Assembly: GCA_028023455.1 (NCBI GenBank)
Contig: JAQFVV010013355.1
Span: 82,128 to 146,127, forward strand
Direction of reading: 5' to 3'
DNA from: Epiperipatus broadwayi
Taxonomy: Eukaryota; Onychophora; Udeonychophora; Euonychophora; Peripatidae
DNA: 64,000 nucleotides
Shown: in pieces, positions 12,090 through 24,439 of the stretch
Layout: the number at the start of each line of letters is the position of its first letter
Position numbering within the stretch: position 1 is the first letter of the stretch
Notes under the pieces: generated by a model
Told to the model about the DNA's origin: nothing
What the model saw: the letters and a program-made list of their open reading frames with translations, nothing else
Databases searched by the model: none
Program-made: the position numbers and the translations under genes

Positions 12090-14870
12090 ATTCTATTATA
12101 ATATATCATCATTATCATCACTGTCAACCATTATCAATCCACTGGAGGATGAAGTTTTCTCCAAGTTCAATCCATCCTCTCTGATATCTAGCCTCTCTTC
12201 TCCATATCATCCCTGCACACTTTCTTACTTCATCCATCCATCTCACACATGGTAGCCTTCTGGGTCTTTTATAATTTCTTGGAATCCTATTTAAGATTTC
12301 AATTATCAATCTATTATCATTTCTTCTATTACATATCCAAATCATAGATCCATAAGTAAGAACTGGTAAAGCACACTTATTAAAAACTTTCCTTTTAAAA
12401 CATAAGGCATATTTTAATATTAAGTTATTTCTATCAAAAGTGCTCCAACCAAGTTTAATTCTATGATTAATTTTATCCATTATATTACCATCTGTAGTAA
12501 TAATCTGACTAAAGTATTTGTAATTGTTAACTTCTTCTAACCCATCATAATCACATTATTTTCATCTTTTGAGAAAATCCACTGAACATTACTTTGGTCT
12601 TTTTAACATATATCTTTAGTCCTACTTTCATATTTTCATCTGATAACTCTTGCAACATTTCCTGAAGCTTTATTTGAAAAAACAGCTATATCATCTGCAA
12701 AATCTAAATGACTTAAATAATTTCCATTTACTTTTACTTCTTTAGAACCATTTTAATCCACAAAATATTTCTTGCAGCACTGCTATAAAAAGTTTTGGAG
12801 ATATAGTCACCCTGTCTCACACCCTACTCCATGTTAACCTTCCTAGTATTATTATGTATTTAATTGTTGCTTTGCATTTTTATAAATATTCTTCAGAATA
12901 TGACAATATCCTGGGATTATACCTTGATGATCCAATGCTTTAATCACTGAAGAAATGCTTATAGAATCAAATGCCTTTTCATAATCTACAAATCCAGAGC
13001 TTAATGGTGTCTCTTATTCATTAATTCTTTTTATAACTTCTCTTAATACTTGGATATAATCTGCTGTACTAAAACCATTTTTAAATCCAACTAGTTATTT
13101 TGGTTGGTTGAAATCCAATGTTCTCTGTAGACATGGTCTGTAATTTCTAATATCTTCTTTATCACCCTTTTTAAATCTTAATATTAATACTGCATTCTTG
13201 ATCATCTGATACATCTTTATCATTTAGACATTTGGCATATAACTTTGCCATTTTTTTCTATTTTTTTCACCTGCTTCTTTTAATATATTGATTATAATTC
13301 CATCATTACCTGGAGCTTTTTCCTTCTAAATAAATTTAATTGCATGTCTCAGTTCTTCATTTAAAATCCTGGGCAATTCAGAAGATATAATAGATGTAGG
13401 AGGTTCTTGTTTTTTATTATTGTATAATTCTTGATAGAACTCTTGTACCACCTTTTTTTCTTATTGCAGATATAAGTTTTCTATCAATACCAAAATATTA
13501 TTTTACACTCTTGAGATTTTTATTCTCTTCTATAGCTTTCCTTGTTAGTTTACAATTATACTTTCTTACATTATTATCAACTCTTTTTCGTACCATTTTA
13601 CAAAATTAGAAATATTTAATCCTTCTTAATGCATCATTTTTTATATATCTTCATGTTCTTCTTTTCTTCATAAATTTTCTAGTCTCAGTAGAACTTTTAT
13701 TGGTCAATTGCTGCTTTTTTCTACCAGCTATCTTTGTTGCAGTTTTTTTCCTATTAATTTTATTCAAATCAGAATCATGTTCAAAATCTACTAATACTTG
13801 AAACCAATTTGCAAGTTCTAATTTAAATTCATTAGAATGTTTCTAAATATTAGGAATATCAACTGTAAATATTGTTTTTCTTAATAATTTTTATCTCTCT
13901 AGTTTTGCATTAACATGTAATTTACATCTTACCAATTGATGATCACTTTCTATGTTGAATTTATTAAGAACATCACAATCTTGAAATATGTATTTCTGTA
14001 GTCAAAATATAAGCCAATTCTGATAAAACTTTATTTGAATACTTCCATGTCCATTTCCTTTTAACATTTTTCACAAAAAGGAATTCATAATATAAAGTTT
14101 TTCTTTTTCTGCAATCTCCAAAAGTCTATGTTCTCTCTCATTTATAATACCATAACCAAATTTACCTACAGCACTTTCATCTTTCATTTATTTACCAATT
14201 CTAGCATTAAAATCACCCATAACAATTTTAAAATGTTGTTTAGTCTGATCAAAAGCCTTTTATACATCCATATAAAAATTTTCTACTATTTCATCACTAT
14301 GAGAACTTGTTGGGGCATAAACCTGAATTATCTGCATTTGGTATCTACTATTAAGTTGAATAACTAATCTTACACTCTGTCTGATATACAACCAATCTCT
14401 ACAATGTTGTTCTTCCACTTTTTATTTATAATTAATCCTATTTCACTTGTATTTTCAATATTTGTGCATTTGCGATCTGCAGTTGTAAATACCTAAATAA
14501 AAAGTCATCATCAAATGGCAGCCTGGGTCCACAATCAGGGGATTCTTAGCACCTTCTGCCTTCAGCCACCAATTGCTGCCTTGACTGGTGACTTTATAGC
14601 CTTGTGGGAATAAGGGCTATGATTTATTTTTGTTTGTCATGATTTTATATTTTAGAAAAAAATTCATTCACACAAACATTCACTCTGCCTTATCAGACAA
14701 TTGAGAAGAAACACCATGGTGTTTCTTGGTCTTAAACTCAGAAATAAAAAAACCAATAAATTCACCATGCTGGCTAATGCATGTTCATGAGAAGCCCATC
14801 CATGTTCATATACTATATGATTAATCACATAATAATAATAACAGCTGCAATGACAAGAATGTATGGAGTG
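12090..14870 (-). mobile_element. RTE/BovB-like LINE, decayed near full-length copy
   Basis: This is a non-LTR retrotransposon on the minus strand. The 118-codon segment at 12124-12480 contains WSTFDRNNLILK, KVFNKCALPVLTYGS, RRLPCVRWMDEV and AGMIWRREA. That is the order seen in the region after the reverse transcriptase of RTE-type elements, where VFNQCVLPVMTYG and RW-D-D-I segments are typical. Upstream on the same strand, near 13.2-13.4 kb, the reading KAPG-x-DG-I is visible as a frame-disrupted RT N-terminal motif. The 3' end near 12095-12130 is a degenerate TGATGA-type repeat, as RTE elements have. Homology to the plus-strand copy at 27.2-30.1 kb extends to about 14.87 kb. Many frameshifts and stops make it inactive. 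The length, about 2.8 kb, is near the usual 3.2 kb. Confidence 0.8.
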
Positions 14871-16752
14871 GAGATTTACTATTAAGTGGTGTTTAAAATG
14901 GAATGGTTGAGATCATTGGAATAATGTATATGAGAGGTATTTTAGATTACTATGCTTTGCATTCACTAATGTACATGCTAATAGGTGATAAGCAGTGATA
15001 TTAAGTAATGAATATATCTATTTTATCTCTCATGAGCTGATTTCATGATCATTAACAAACTCTAGATGCCACCTGATAAATATAACAGGAAATATTCTAA
15101 AGGTAAATCCTATTTCAGTATTAATATTATATAAAAGTTTTTCTTTATAATATTTAATAGTTAAAGTGACCACTATATCACCCTATATCTATAATACTTT
15201 ACCAAATCAAGAATGGCATGAGTTATTCTTGAATGAAATGAACCATGGATGTGATATTCAGATCTGACAATTTTCATATAAAATAATTGAAACCACACAC
15301 CATTTAAATAAATAGCAAAAATAATTTATTTACAAATGAGTAATATTCTGAAGTCAATTGGCATATTTCATTAAGAAATATTTACAAATTATTTATCCAA
15401 TAAAACTATTATTAATATTCTTTTAAATTATATTCTTCTAATTTAAATGAAATTCTTCTTCATGCATAGTTAATGCCTATCTAATTAGCAATGTTATTTC
15501 TTTAATAGTCTCATCTCTAAATTTTCTTTTAGTTGATGTCTCACAGCACACATGGAAATACAACTATGAAACAAATAATAACATTCAGTCATCATCAAAA
15601 ATATCAAACGTTTATTTCTGATCAATTTTAAAATACTGACTTTAGAATCACAATATACAATACTATTATATGACCAAGCACTGCTTTCCAGTAATAAATA
15701 CTCCAAACCTTTAATACCTTTTGTTGTTTCTTATAAATGTCATTTACTCATTTATCTTTAGCTTCATAGTTGTCACAGACACCCACATACAAATATAATA
15801 AAGAATGCAAATGAAGAGATAATATCCATGTGAATATAAATAACCATTAAAATTTGATGTTACTTAGAAATTATCACTTACTACTAATTGACAATTCCCG
15901 AGACCAAACCAATGTTTTCATTAATAGCTCCTTTGTTTGAGTTTTTGTTTCCATTCTTTATTATAATAACAATTCATGGAAATATTTGATTCAACATATA
16001 CAACTATTTGGAGAGGTTAAAAATTAGATTTGCAGGATGTCAGAAAAGATACTATTCTTTCACATTCTCATGCCTATAAAAATAAATAGCTTTCTGGGTT
16101 TAAAATCCATTTAAGAACTTTGATTTAAAGTAAAAAAAGGACTCCTTTTACTTCAATGAAAGTAATAATTGATAATTTCTTAGTAACATCAAAGGTTAAT
16201 GCTATTTCTATTTACATGGATATTATGTTCTTATTTCCATTCTTTATTATAATAATCCCTGGAAATATTTGATGCAACATTTAAAATAAAGTTAGTCTAT
16301 TAAATATATTTCTAGTACACATTTTAAAAAACATATACATAATTACACTTATCTCCTTCTTAAATTAATACTTATTCAAAGACATAGCCTTATTTGGGAT
16401 CTACTTCTTTATTAACAATAACCATTAACTTAACTTATACCTTACATAAATAAAATTCTTAATATTCAATCCTTCATAAAGGGCTTTGGATACATTCTCT
16501 GATATGAAAAATCACTATTTCTTAAATACTTCTCTTTATAATACCATAAATATATTTAACTGTGGAGCTAAATAATTGTATTTATATGATAAGTTCACTT
16601 GCATAAAAATATATTTCAATGGAAATAAAAGCAATGATCAAGTATATGAGTATGTTAATAATGATCATATCTAAGATAATTAACAAATTACATTTTTATT
16701 TAAACTTCCAGTGATGATAATGGTACTGTTTTTTGGTTTTTTAAAAAAAACA
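14871..16752. other. AT-rich stretch with a dispersed direct repeat
   Basis: The segment TTCCATTCTTTATTATAATA followed by GGAAATATTTGAT occurs at about 15950 and again at about 16237. Minus-strand frames such as 15494-15706 show no recognisable family. No gene is called. Confidence 0.45.
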
Positions 16753-16862
16753 TTTTTTTTTCATATGTCATAGCATCGACCAGAAGGCGAACCCGAACAA
16801 CCGTCTGCAACCAAGTGATTGCTTGCAAGGCAGCTGCGCTGACCTCTTGGCTAACAACACTT
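16753..16862 (-). mobile_element. tRNA-derived SINE, minus strand
   Basis: On the minus strand a tRNA-like body contains an A-box-like GCCAAGAGGTCAGCGCAG, an anticodon-arm-like CTGCCTTGCAAGCA and a B box GGGTTCGCCTTC. It ends GATGCTATGACATATG followed by an A-run. The 3' tail ATGCTATGACAYATG plus poly-A is shared with the SINE at 33.15 kb. A weak 7-8 bp target duplication around GAAATGTT may flank it. The local GC content stands out sharply from the surroundings. Confidence 0.7.
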
Positions 16863-17401
16863 CCTGAACATTTCCTGTACTGAAAAATATTTCCACATGG
16901 GTGTCCATGCAAGGTATTTATTGTTCTCTGGTTAATTTATCTAAACCATCATATTATATTACAAACTAACATATCATTATGAAACCTTTTGTTTAAAAAC
17001 ACTTTTATTTAGATTTTTTTTCCAACTATATTTGAAAGGATAAATCTTTTATAAGAAATATATATTTTTGATCAATATTAATTTTTTAAAACTAATTCCA
17101 TAAGAAAAAATGAATATTTGTATTTTTTTTATTCACTTAAAAGAATTAAAGTTAAAGGTTAAAATAAATTAACCACTATTTAAGTTGCTTTTTTAAAAAT
17201 CAGTTTAGAAGATAAAACAAATCGTTCATTTCTGCATATATTAATCTTTAAATGAGGTTTAAAGTTTATATCTGTGCTAGAGATAATTTCTAGTTTCGAT
17301 AATGATTAGTAATGGTCATTATTGTATTTATCTGAAATGGATGGCGTCGGAGTTGTGAGTGGAAGGAGTTTGACAATGGTAAATGAAAATGTAACAGTTT
17401 A

Positions 17402-18943
17402 CTCTAGATCAGCGTTTCCCAACCTTTTTTGGCTCACGTACCACTTGGTAATATATCATGCTAAATTGTACCACTTCTTAAAAATGATTGTATTTTGTGA
17501 AATTTGTTATTGCGAGTGTGTTATTTTATTTGCATTATACATATTATAGGGTGACCATGTATTCACATCACATAATGAGACAAATTACATTGTAACATGC
17601 CTAAACGTCATGCTGGATTATAAACTCACTGAAATTATAAACTCACTGTAACATATATGTATGTGTTTGTTCAAAGTATCATATTTATCTACTATTTTGT
17701 CATATTTCATTTACTAATAAATGGTTTTAATAAAAACACAAAATTATAAAAACCCAATTAATATATTTTTTTATCATAATCAAATGTTTTTATAAAATAA
17801 ATTTAATGAGATCCTTGTGCTTGTTTCGAAGAACATAATTTTTTGAAATTTGGTTCAGAAGATGCAAGATATACCCTTAAGTCTACAGCTGCATTCAATC
17901 TGTTTCAATACTTTTTTAAAAAATATATATATGAAGAAAAAGCTCTTTCTACTAATTCCATACTAGTAAATGGTAATAATAATTTAAGAGCTTTCTCAGA
18001 AAACTGTTCATATTCTTTAATGTTTAACCAAAATTAATTAGATTGTGTCGATAATTCTATTAAATTTTCTTTCTCTTTTATTGATAATGATGTAGCTTTT
18101 TCTAAATTTTCTTCATAGAAGGGGTTTGAAATCCACTTATCATTTGTGTTTTCGGGTTTTGGAAAATATTCCATGAAAGACAATTTTAATCCTGTTAAAT
18201 GTGCTATTATATTTTCTGTATATCTTGAGACAGACTAACCTTATTTTCAAACAAAAAAATATGTAGAGTTTCGAATTTTTCGGTTGATTGTTTTCAATCC
18301 GATCTTCAAAAATCTAATTTCTTAATCATACTTTCAATTTTATCATTAACATTAAAGATCGTTATCGAGTTATTCTGAAGTGTCAAATTTAAGTTCATTT
18401 ATTTGCAAAAAATATCAGATAAATATGCAAGCACCTGAAGCCAATCAAAATCATACAATTTCGAAGAGAGATCAAAAGGATTGTCTTAAAAAAAACCCTG
18501 TGCTTCTTGTCTAAGTTCGAATAAGCAGGTTATATAAGGATCAATAAATTTTAATAAACAAAGACGATACAATCACAAACAATAACCTGTCACTTGTAAG
18601 TCACGCGGTGAAGTGAATGAGAGTGCAGCACTATCACAACAGTGGCGGCGACATCTCAAGTTACTGGTGGCTAACGGCTAAATTTAAAAGTGCACTCCAA
18701 AAAAAAAAAACGATATCAATTGCTGGATTTTTGATCATCGACTGAACATATTAACAACTTTACTGTATAATATTATTCATTAAAATAATTTTTATGAATT
18801 ATAGGAAAAAACGTTTCTATGATATTTTTATGATTTAATTTTTTATTTCCGCCATTATTGATTATTTTTCGTGTACCACCAACCAGCAACTCGCGTACCA
18901 CCAGTGGTACGCGTACCACAGGTTGGGAAACGCTGCTCTAGAT
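17402..18943 (-). mobile_element. hAT-family DNA transposon with intact termini and decayed transposase
   Basis: The element spans 17410-18935 (1,526 bp) and is flanked by a perfect 8-bp target duplication CTCTAGAT at 17402-17409 and 18936-18943. The terminal inverted repeats begin CAGCGTTTCCCAACCT at both ends. On the minus strand a transposase relic is readable from about 18420 to 17800. It contains ITIFNVNDKIESMIKK, then HLTGLKLSFMEYFPKP, then WISNPF and IKEKENLIELS. It closes with EKALKLLLPFTSMELVE, NRLNAAVDLRVYLASS and EPNFKKLC. This is the C-terminal catalytic and dimerisation region of hAT transposases related to vertebrate ZBED5/FAM200-type genes. In-frame stops interrupt it. The N-terminal half is missing, so the copy is a deleted, non-autonomous derivative. 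It inserted into the first unit of a hammerhead tandem repeat. Confidence 0.93.
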
Positions 18944-18991
18944 AAATACTTTTCATATAATAAAGATATATATGAGAAATAGTGACCTAGG

Positions 18992-19031
18992 CCAAATGAT
19001 GAGTGCTGGTTCAGCACGAAACGCATCTTGG
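18992..19031 (+). ncRNA. Hammerhead ribozyme motif, family A, core-mutated
   Basis: The sequence has stem I CCAA with TTGG, stem II TGCTG/CAGCA with a GTT loop closed by G10.1-C11.1, and a GAAA box. The triplet is ATC and the stem III segment is ACGCAT. The 5' box reads ATGATGA rather than CTGATGA, which changes C3, so cleavage is probably impaired. The intact relative is at 43967. Confidence 0.7.
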
Positions 19032-19404
19032 GGATCATTTGCCTTTTATTATATTTTTATTTAGATTGTATTTAAAAAGAATGGAGATGTTTATTATATC
19101 TATAAAGATATTACATACGGACAGAGAAAGGTGAATAACTCCGTGTGTGTAAATTTAAAAAAATCATATATTAATCTTTAACTGAGGTTTAAAGTTTATA
19201 TCTGTGCTAGAGATAATCTCTAGTTTCGATAATGATTAGTAATGGTCATTATTGTATTTATCTGAAATGGATGGCATCAGAGTTGTGAGTGGAGGGAGTT
19301 TGAAAGTGGTAAATGAAAATGTAACAGTTTAATAAATTTGCTATAATTTGAAAAGTTATGAACGCTTTATCTCCGCGAATGTAATATATATACAAATATA
19401 AGAA

Positions 19405-19903
19405 CTTAATATTTATTAAGGCTAAAACCTTAAGAATATGCGCCTGAAAAAACGACAGAAGGGACCTTTGCAAATCTTTAACACAAGATTTATTTAAAAA
19501 ACAAAAGCGGCCATTTTTAAGTTAACCTACTGTCTAAATAAATAGGACAATCTAAAGCATTTTGATTTGAGAGTATAAGGCTATTAAATACTGCACTGAT
19601 TAAGTCCACAAATTCTATAACACATTAACATTTGCAAAATCTTTCAATTTACAACAAATCAGTGTTGAGATCTTATGCTTAGAAATCTATTAACATAATA
19701 TAAAGTTATAATAATTATATTTATAAAGCACATATTCATTACTTAACGTAATATTTATTAAGGCTATAAAACCTTAAGAATATACACCTGAAAAAATGAC
19801 ATTAGGGACCTCTGCAAATCTTTAACACAAGATTTATTTAAAAGACAAGAGCAGCCATTCTTATCTTAACCTACTGTCTAAATAAATAGGACATTCTAAA
19901 GCA
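19405..19903. repeat. Direct repeat of about 158 bp, two copies 340 bp apart
   Basis: Blocks AATATTTATTAAGGCTA, GCAAATCTTTAACACAAG and CCTACTGTCTAAATAAATAG occur at 19405-19562 and again at 19745-19903. The sequence between (19563-19744) is unassigned. The element is not recognised. A TTAAGGCT...ACCTTAAG hairpin opens each copy. Confidence 0.75.
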
Positions 19904-20084
19904 CAATACAAGAACTGTATTAAGAGCAAAGCTTTATTAACAATAAAAATACTGTAGTACTTAGCATGCTTTCGACAGATAATTGTTATAAACATAGCAA
20001 TGATTGTAACAGAAGTGGGAAATAAAACTCTGTTTAAAAACTAAAAAATTAGCATATTATTTGCATAGTTCATTAATTACAACA

Positions 20085-20235
20085 AGCCATCTTTTGGAAA
20101 AGAGAACACAGAATTCTTTCTTATTGATGGAATAATTGTCTTTGGAAATGTGCCAAGCCTCCTTGACTTTTTACTTGGTGTCATTGCACTCTGATTAAAT
20201 AATGCTGAAACATGTTGGCTCGAATCCATGACTAG
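20085..20235 (-). pseudogene. Penelope-like C-terminal fragment, homologous to 7.6 kb
   Basis: The minus strand reads KEAWHISKDNYSINKK in one frame, matching KEAWAIAKDPHSITKR of the fragment at 7617-7865. The plus-strand nucleotides GCCAAGCCTCCTTG and GCCCAAGCCTCTTTG also align. Only about 150 bp are preserved, and a frameshift separates the upstream part. No GIY-YIG core is seen. Confidence 0.4.
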
Positions 20236-20292
20236 AATTAGTGAAATTCTAAAAAAACAAACAGATTTAGTGTCGAATGTGTTTTTTTGCCT

Positions 20293-20405
20293 AGTTATAC
20301 ATGTATTTATGTTGAATCAATTGGGTAGACAGGTTGGCCTGAGATTTTCCCAGTCATATATGTATTTATGCTGAGTCAATCAAGTAGATAGGTTGGCCTC
20401 AGATT
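20293..20405. repeat. 58-bp tandem duplication
   Basis: Two adjacent diverged copies carry TGTATTTATG, then GTAGA-AGGTTGGCCT, then AGATT. They begin near 20293 and 20351. Confidence 0.75.
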
Positions 20406-21959
20406 CACCATAGTAAACACAGGCAGGAAGAATCTTGGCATATATGAAAATGAAGATCTAGTAGTAATCTATCTTTTGAATTATTGATTAACCAGTACAA
20501 AGAAGGAGGAGTACTGAGTGCAACTTGATGGATAGGAGTGATAATTTTATGAATCAAATGAGTGATTTTGGGTATGTAGGGAAGAGACAGCCAATGTTTA
20601 TCATGTATATGACAGGATTGAATTTTTCTCTTCTGGATTATAGTTTTGTTAATGGCTGTGTAAATACTCATTCATTTTGAGTTGAAACTTCTTTAGAATA
20701 ACATATTCAAATTATCAAATATGAAATTTGCATATTAGTCTGGCCATGACATTTTGGTCTTCATTAAAATCATTATGATTATCTATGATTGCTAAATATT
20801 TGTTAGTACATTTTATTTAATTAAGTAAATTTAATTTTCAAAAATGAGTTGTTGAAGATCTCTAAAGTTATCTATTATACATTCTTTATTAATTTCTAGC
20901 TACCACTGATCTACTTATGTTTTAAATATAGTCATCTTTTGCTGTATAAATAAATTGACATTAATACAGAAAGTGAAGTTATTTACAACTTTGTTAAAAA
21001 GATTCCTTAAATCATTGAAAGTTAAATTTACTTACTTAATTTAAAAAAAGTACTATCATATATTTAGCAGTCATACATAATCATAATTAATGATGGATCT
21101 TCACATCCAGAACTAATACATAATACTTCAAATATTAACTCTTCAGCTTTTGAATGACGCCATATTGGATTTTAGAAAATTGTACTAAGGTAAGTTTGTA
21201 CAATATAGTAAGTTTGGACACATTAATAATAGTATGACACATATTATTAGAAAAAGAAAATATCAAGGAATATAATGAAGCTAGGAAAATATAATCATTA
21301 TCTTAATTTTTTAAAAAAAAAACAACTGAGATTTTTAATACTGTTAAAAGTATTAATTTTTATATTGGCTCACCATTTTAAAATTTTGAGGGTTCAATGT
21401 TAAAAGCACATTTTTATAGACAGATTCTTTACATTCCTTTTAAAAATATTGAAAAAAAAAAGATATATAACTTGACTTAACTGAGTTAAATGTTCATTTC
21501 AAAATTATTGAAATATCAGATCTTGGTGACTTTCGTTTTTGCTAGCTGACCTAGATCTTGACCTTTTATGCAGGTAATATACTTTTTTCTAACATAAAAA
21601 TAATATCTTGCAGTAAATACTGTATATCAGATATTGTGCAAAGAGAACTTTAATTGTAATTTATCAAAATTAATTTTAAAATAATTGCATAAAAAATTAA
21701 TGTATTATATGAAAGAGCAAAGGTAAAAGTACCAGGATGAAAGACTAAAAAGTTTTTCAGGGTATATGCATATCTATTTTTGCACACAGTGATGTTTTTT
21801 TTCCAATTTAGTACAATATAAAATATTAATGAGAATAGTCTCTATACTCATGCGCCTTATTCCTATCCTTTCATTGGGCATTGTGGAAATGCTTATAATT
21901 TATTAGGTAAATGGCTTTATATTAAGAAAGGATCAATTGTTATAACAAATATAATTGTG
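20406..21959. other. AT-rich stretch, no gene recognised
   Basis: A minus-strand open frame of 88 codons (20405-20671) has no recognisable family. Its composition is not convincing. Nothing else is identified. Confidence 0.45.
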
Positions 21960-22480
21960 GCATAATCTACAAAAAATATATTTGCATGGAAAAGTAGAAA
22001 AATACTCATAGATTGCAAAAAATGAAATGTAATTGCTTTTGTGTAAATGATAAGAGATATATAATAGATTCATACAAAACAGATATAATAGATATTACTT
22101 AGAGTAACAGATATGACAATAAAATAGATTTTTCTTTATAAGCATTACTTGTAAAAGAATATTGTGTTTATATAAACAAGTAGAAGTCTGCACAAAATGA
22201 AATATAATTGCTTATGTATAGATGATAGATATATGATGTATATAGAAAACAGAGATATGAGACATTGCTACCAACATCACTTATAACAGTGAAATATATT
22301 TAATTTTTTTATAAGCACTACTTGCAACAAAATATTATTTATGTAAAAAAAAAAGTAGAAAATAATTGTAGATTGAAAAAAAGTATAGATATAAAATTGC
22401 TTATGTTTAGAATTATTCAATATACATACAATAGATCATTATTTTATAGCATCATAAATTATTTATATAAAAAAAATTAA
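21960..22480. repeat. Diverged minisatellite, period about 175-190 bp
   Basis: Three copies share AGTAGAAA, AAAATGAAATRTAATTGCTT, GATATATAAT and TTTATAAGCAYTACTTG blocks. They start near 21993, 22179 and 22352. No ribozyme or coding motif is seen in the unit. Confidence 0.65.
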
Positions 22481-24200
22481 AAAGATTATATACTCCCAGC
22501 TAATAGTAAATTATATTTCAGGATCTTCTAGCCCTCTGAGTAACATTTATACCAATGCATTGGAGTTTTAATTTTTATTTTCAGGAAAAAATAAATTTAC
22601 ATTAATTTTTTTCCAAGCAATATAAAAAGTACAAGAAAAAAGGTACTTTGGGATTATTCCTGCTATGACATATTATTCTGATGATGTACTATTCTAAGTT
22701 TGTGATATGTTTAAAATAACACCTCCAAGGATTGTGCAAATAAAATTGATAAAATTTGTCCACAGATCCCATGAATGCATTATTTCAAACACATCATATA
22801 CTTAGAATAATACATCACTGGGAGTAATATATTCTATCACATATAATATGTAAGTTGTACCTTTTTAATATGACACTTTATTCCATCAAAGCTAGCCTTC
22901 CCCCTCTCAGCATATTACAGCATTTTATGCCATCATAAAGACCCAGCATTTATAATACCAAACTTCAAATCTAAAAAAATGGAAAACATCTTATTTCGTG
23001 ATGGAGAGGTATATTCATTATGGAAAAATAAGAAATATGAAAAAAAAAAAAGCCTGAAACATTTTTTAAATGGCAAACTGTTACAAAGCTTAACTGTAAG
23101 TTTAACGTTATATTTTAAATATATATATTTTTAACATATATAAAGTTTTAGGGGGTAGGGAGTGGAAGCACAAATATAAACTTTTAGCTATAAATGAAAT
23201 TTTAAATATAAAACCGTATTACTTACAAATAATGCAAGAGATGTATTATATGGGGGGAGGGAGGAGGAGAAGTCACTGTGATGAACTGAAGCATTTAATA
23301 TCTTTTAAAATGGAAAGAAAAGATACAATTTATTTGCCATAGATTGGTTATGCCAGGATTTTTGGTTGCCATGACATCATAAATGAAAATTTTGAATAAA
23401 TATTATCAGATACAAATGCTATCAGAGAGCTATGTCATGGCAGAAATAATACCAAAGTACCAAACAAATTTAAAATCACTTTTTACAAAAACTTTAATTA
23501 AAAAATGTAACTTTTATTGCAGGAAAAAACATTTTAAAGACAATGAAAATATGCAAATAATGATGTTCCCCATGTATTTCTAGACCTTATTGATTTCAGG
23601 CTAGCACAATTTAAAGTCTGCAATTGGTCAAATTATTGAGAAGGAGTCCTTTTGAGATAATTCAAAGTTAAGATTAAATCCGGACAGGCAATTAGTGACT
23701 TTTCCAATTTTTTAAGCCACTAAATATAATGTCCAGCTTCAAAGAGCAGTAGGAAAGTGGTAGTGAGTTAAAGAGCTAAGTTAAATAAGTTTTTAAAGAA
23801 ACTTCTGCTTATGAACTAACATGTTTTTTTAATACCTTAGAGACTGTAATTACTTTTAGTTAAAAGCAAATATTTTATATAATTGTCTACTTAATAAAAT
23901 TCTTATTCTGGAAATCTACTAATTATGACTTCTTTTTTATATTCTTTTGTTTCCAAACACAAAATTCAACCTTAAAATTAAAATAAACTTTTTAATCGCC
24001 TATTTTTTAAAATATCTATTATTTTATATGTATATCATAGTGTTTTCCTGAAGGTTTGTGATGATGGTGTTGTATTTTTATATTGGACTGTTTCCATCAT
24101 CTAATATGCATATTGAATGTCTTTAAAAAAATTTAACTTTATTTAAATATTCCAAATACCTTCAACTGTAGTAATAGCACATCAAACAGGTTAGTATATA
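22481..24200. other. AT-rich stretch, no gene recognised
   Basis: Short G-rich runs lie near 23150 and 23250. The open frame at 23383-23583 is lysine/asparagine rich, as expected by chance here. No element is identified. Confidence 0.45.
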
Positions 24201-24351
24201 CACAATGTTTCAAGAGGTATTATTCTCCACTCTTCTTTAGGTGTTTCTGGCCTGACCAGTGATAGTACTAGTATGGAATTCGAACCTGGATATTTAGATT
24301 CTTGATTATTGAATTTTAAGGTAATACTCTAAACAACTGAGCCATCCTGCC
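24201..24351 (-). mobile_element. tRNA-derived SINE, about 150 bp
   Basis: Read on the minus strand, the head GGCAGGATGGCTCAGTTG fits a tRNA 5' end with an A box, and CAGGTTCGAATTCC is a clear B box. The body continues with TATCACTGGTCAGGCC, AAGAGTGGAGAATAATACC and CTTGAAACATTGTG. Diverged tails of the same family form the inverted pair at 2.55-2.85 kb. RNA polymerase III transcription from the internal promoter is expected for a live copy. It lies just downstream of the Penelope-like element on the same strand. Confidence 0.75.
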
Positions 24352-24439
24352 AAAGATAACAGTCAGTAGAAATTTCATATACTTATCTATGAGGTTGCTC
24401 CTGATTTCTCCATTTTTTCCTAAGAGCAAAGTTGATTAG

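Larger units (their letters stand above)
17235..19330 (+). repeat. Tandem hammerhead repeat, family A, split by a hAT insertion
   Basis: The segment starting CATATATTAATCTTTAA at 17235 recurs at 19165. Subtracting the hAT insert plus its duplicated 8-bp target gives a unit of 396 bp. The second copy runs to about 19330, so about 1.4 copies are present. Shared landmarks are GTTTATATCTGTGCTAGAGA, CTAGTTTCGATAATGATTAG and GTAAATGAAAATGTAACAG. A related single unit lies at 43.76-44.10 kb. Confidence 0.85.

Noticed and set aside
20185-20232. Hammerhead-like reading CTGATTA ... GAAACATGTT with a palindromic ACATGT
   Set aside because: Stem I does not pair, stem II is not formed and the core box lacks G8. 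The segment overlaps the Penelope-like tail, so it is treated as chance.
20405-20671. 88-codon minus-strand frame as a gene
   Set aside because: No domain, splice signal or composition shift supports it, and such lengths occur by chance in this window.
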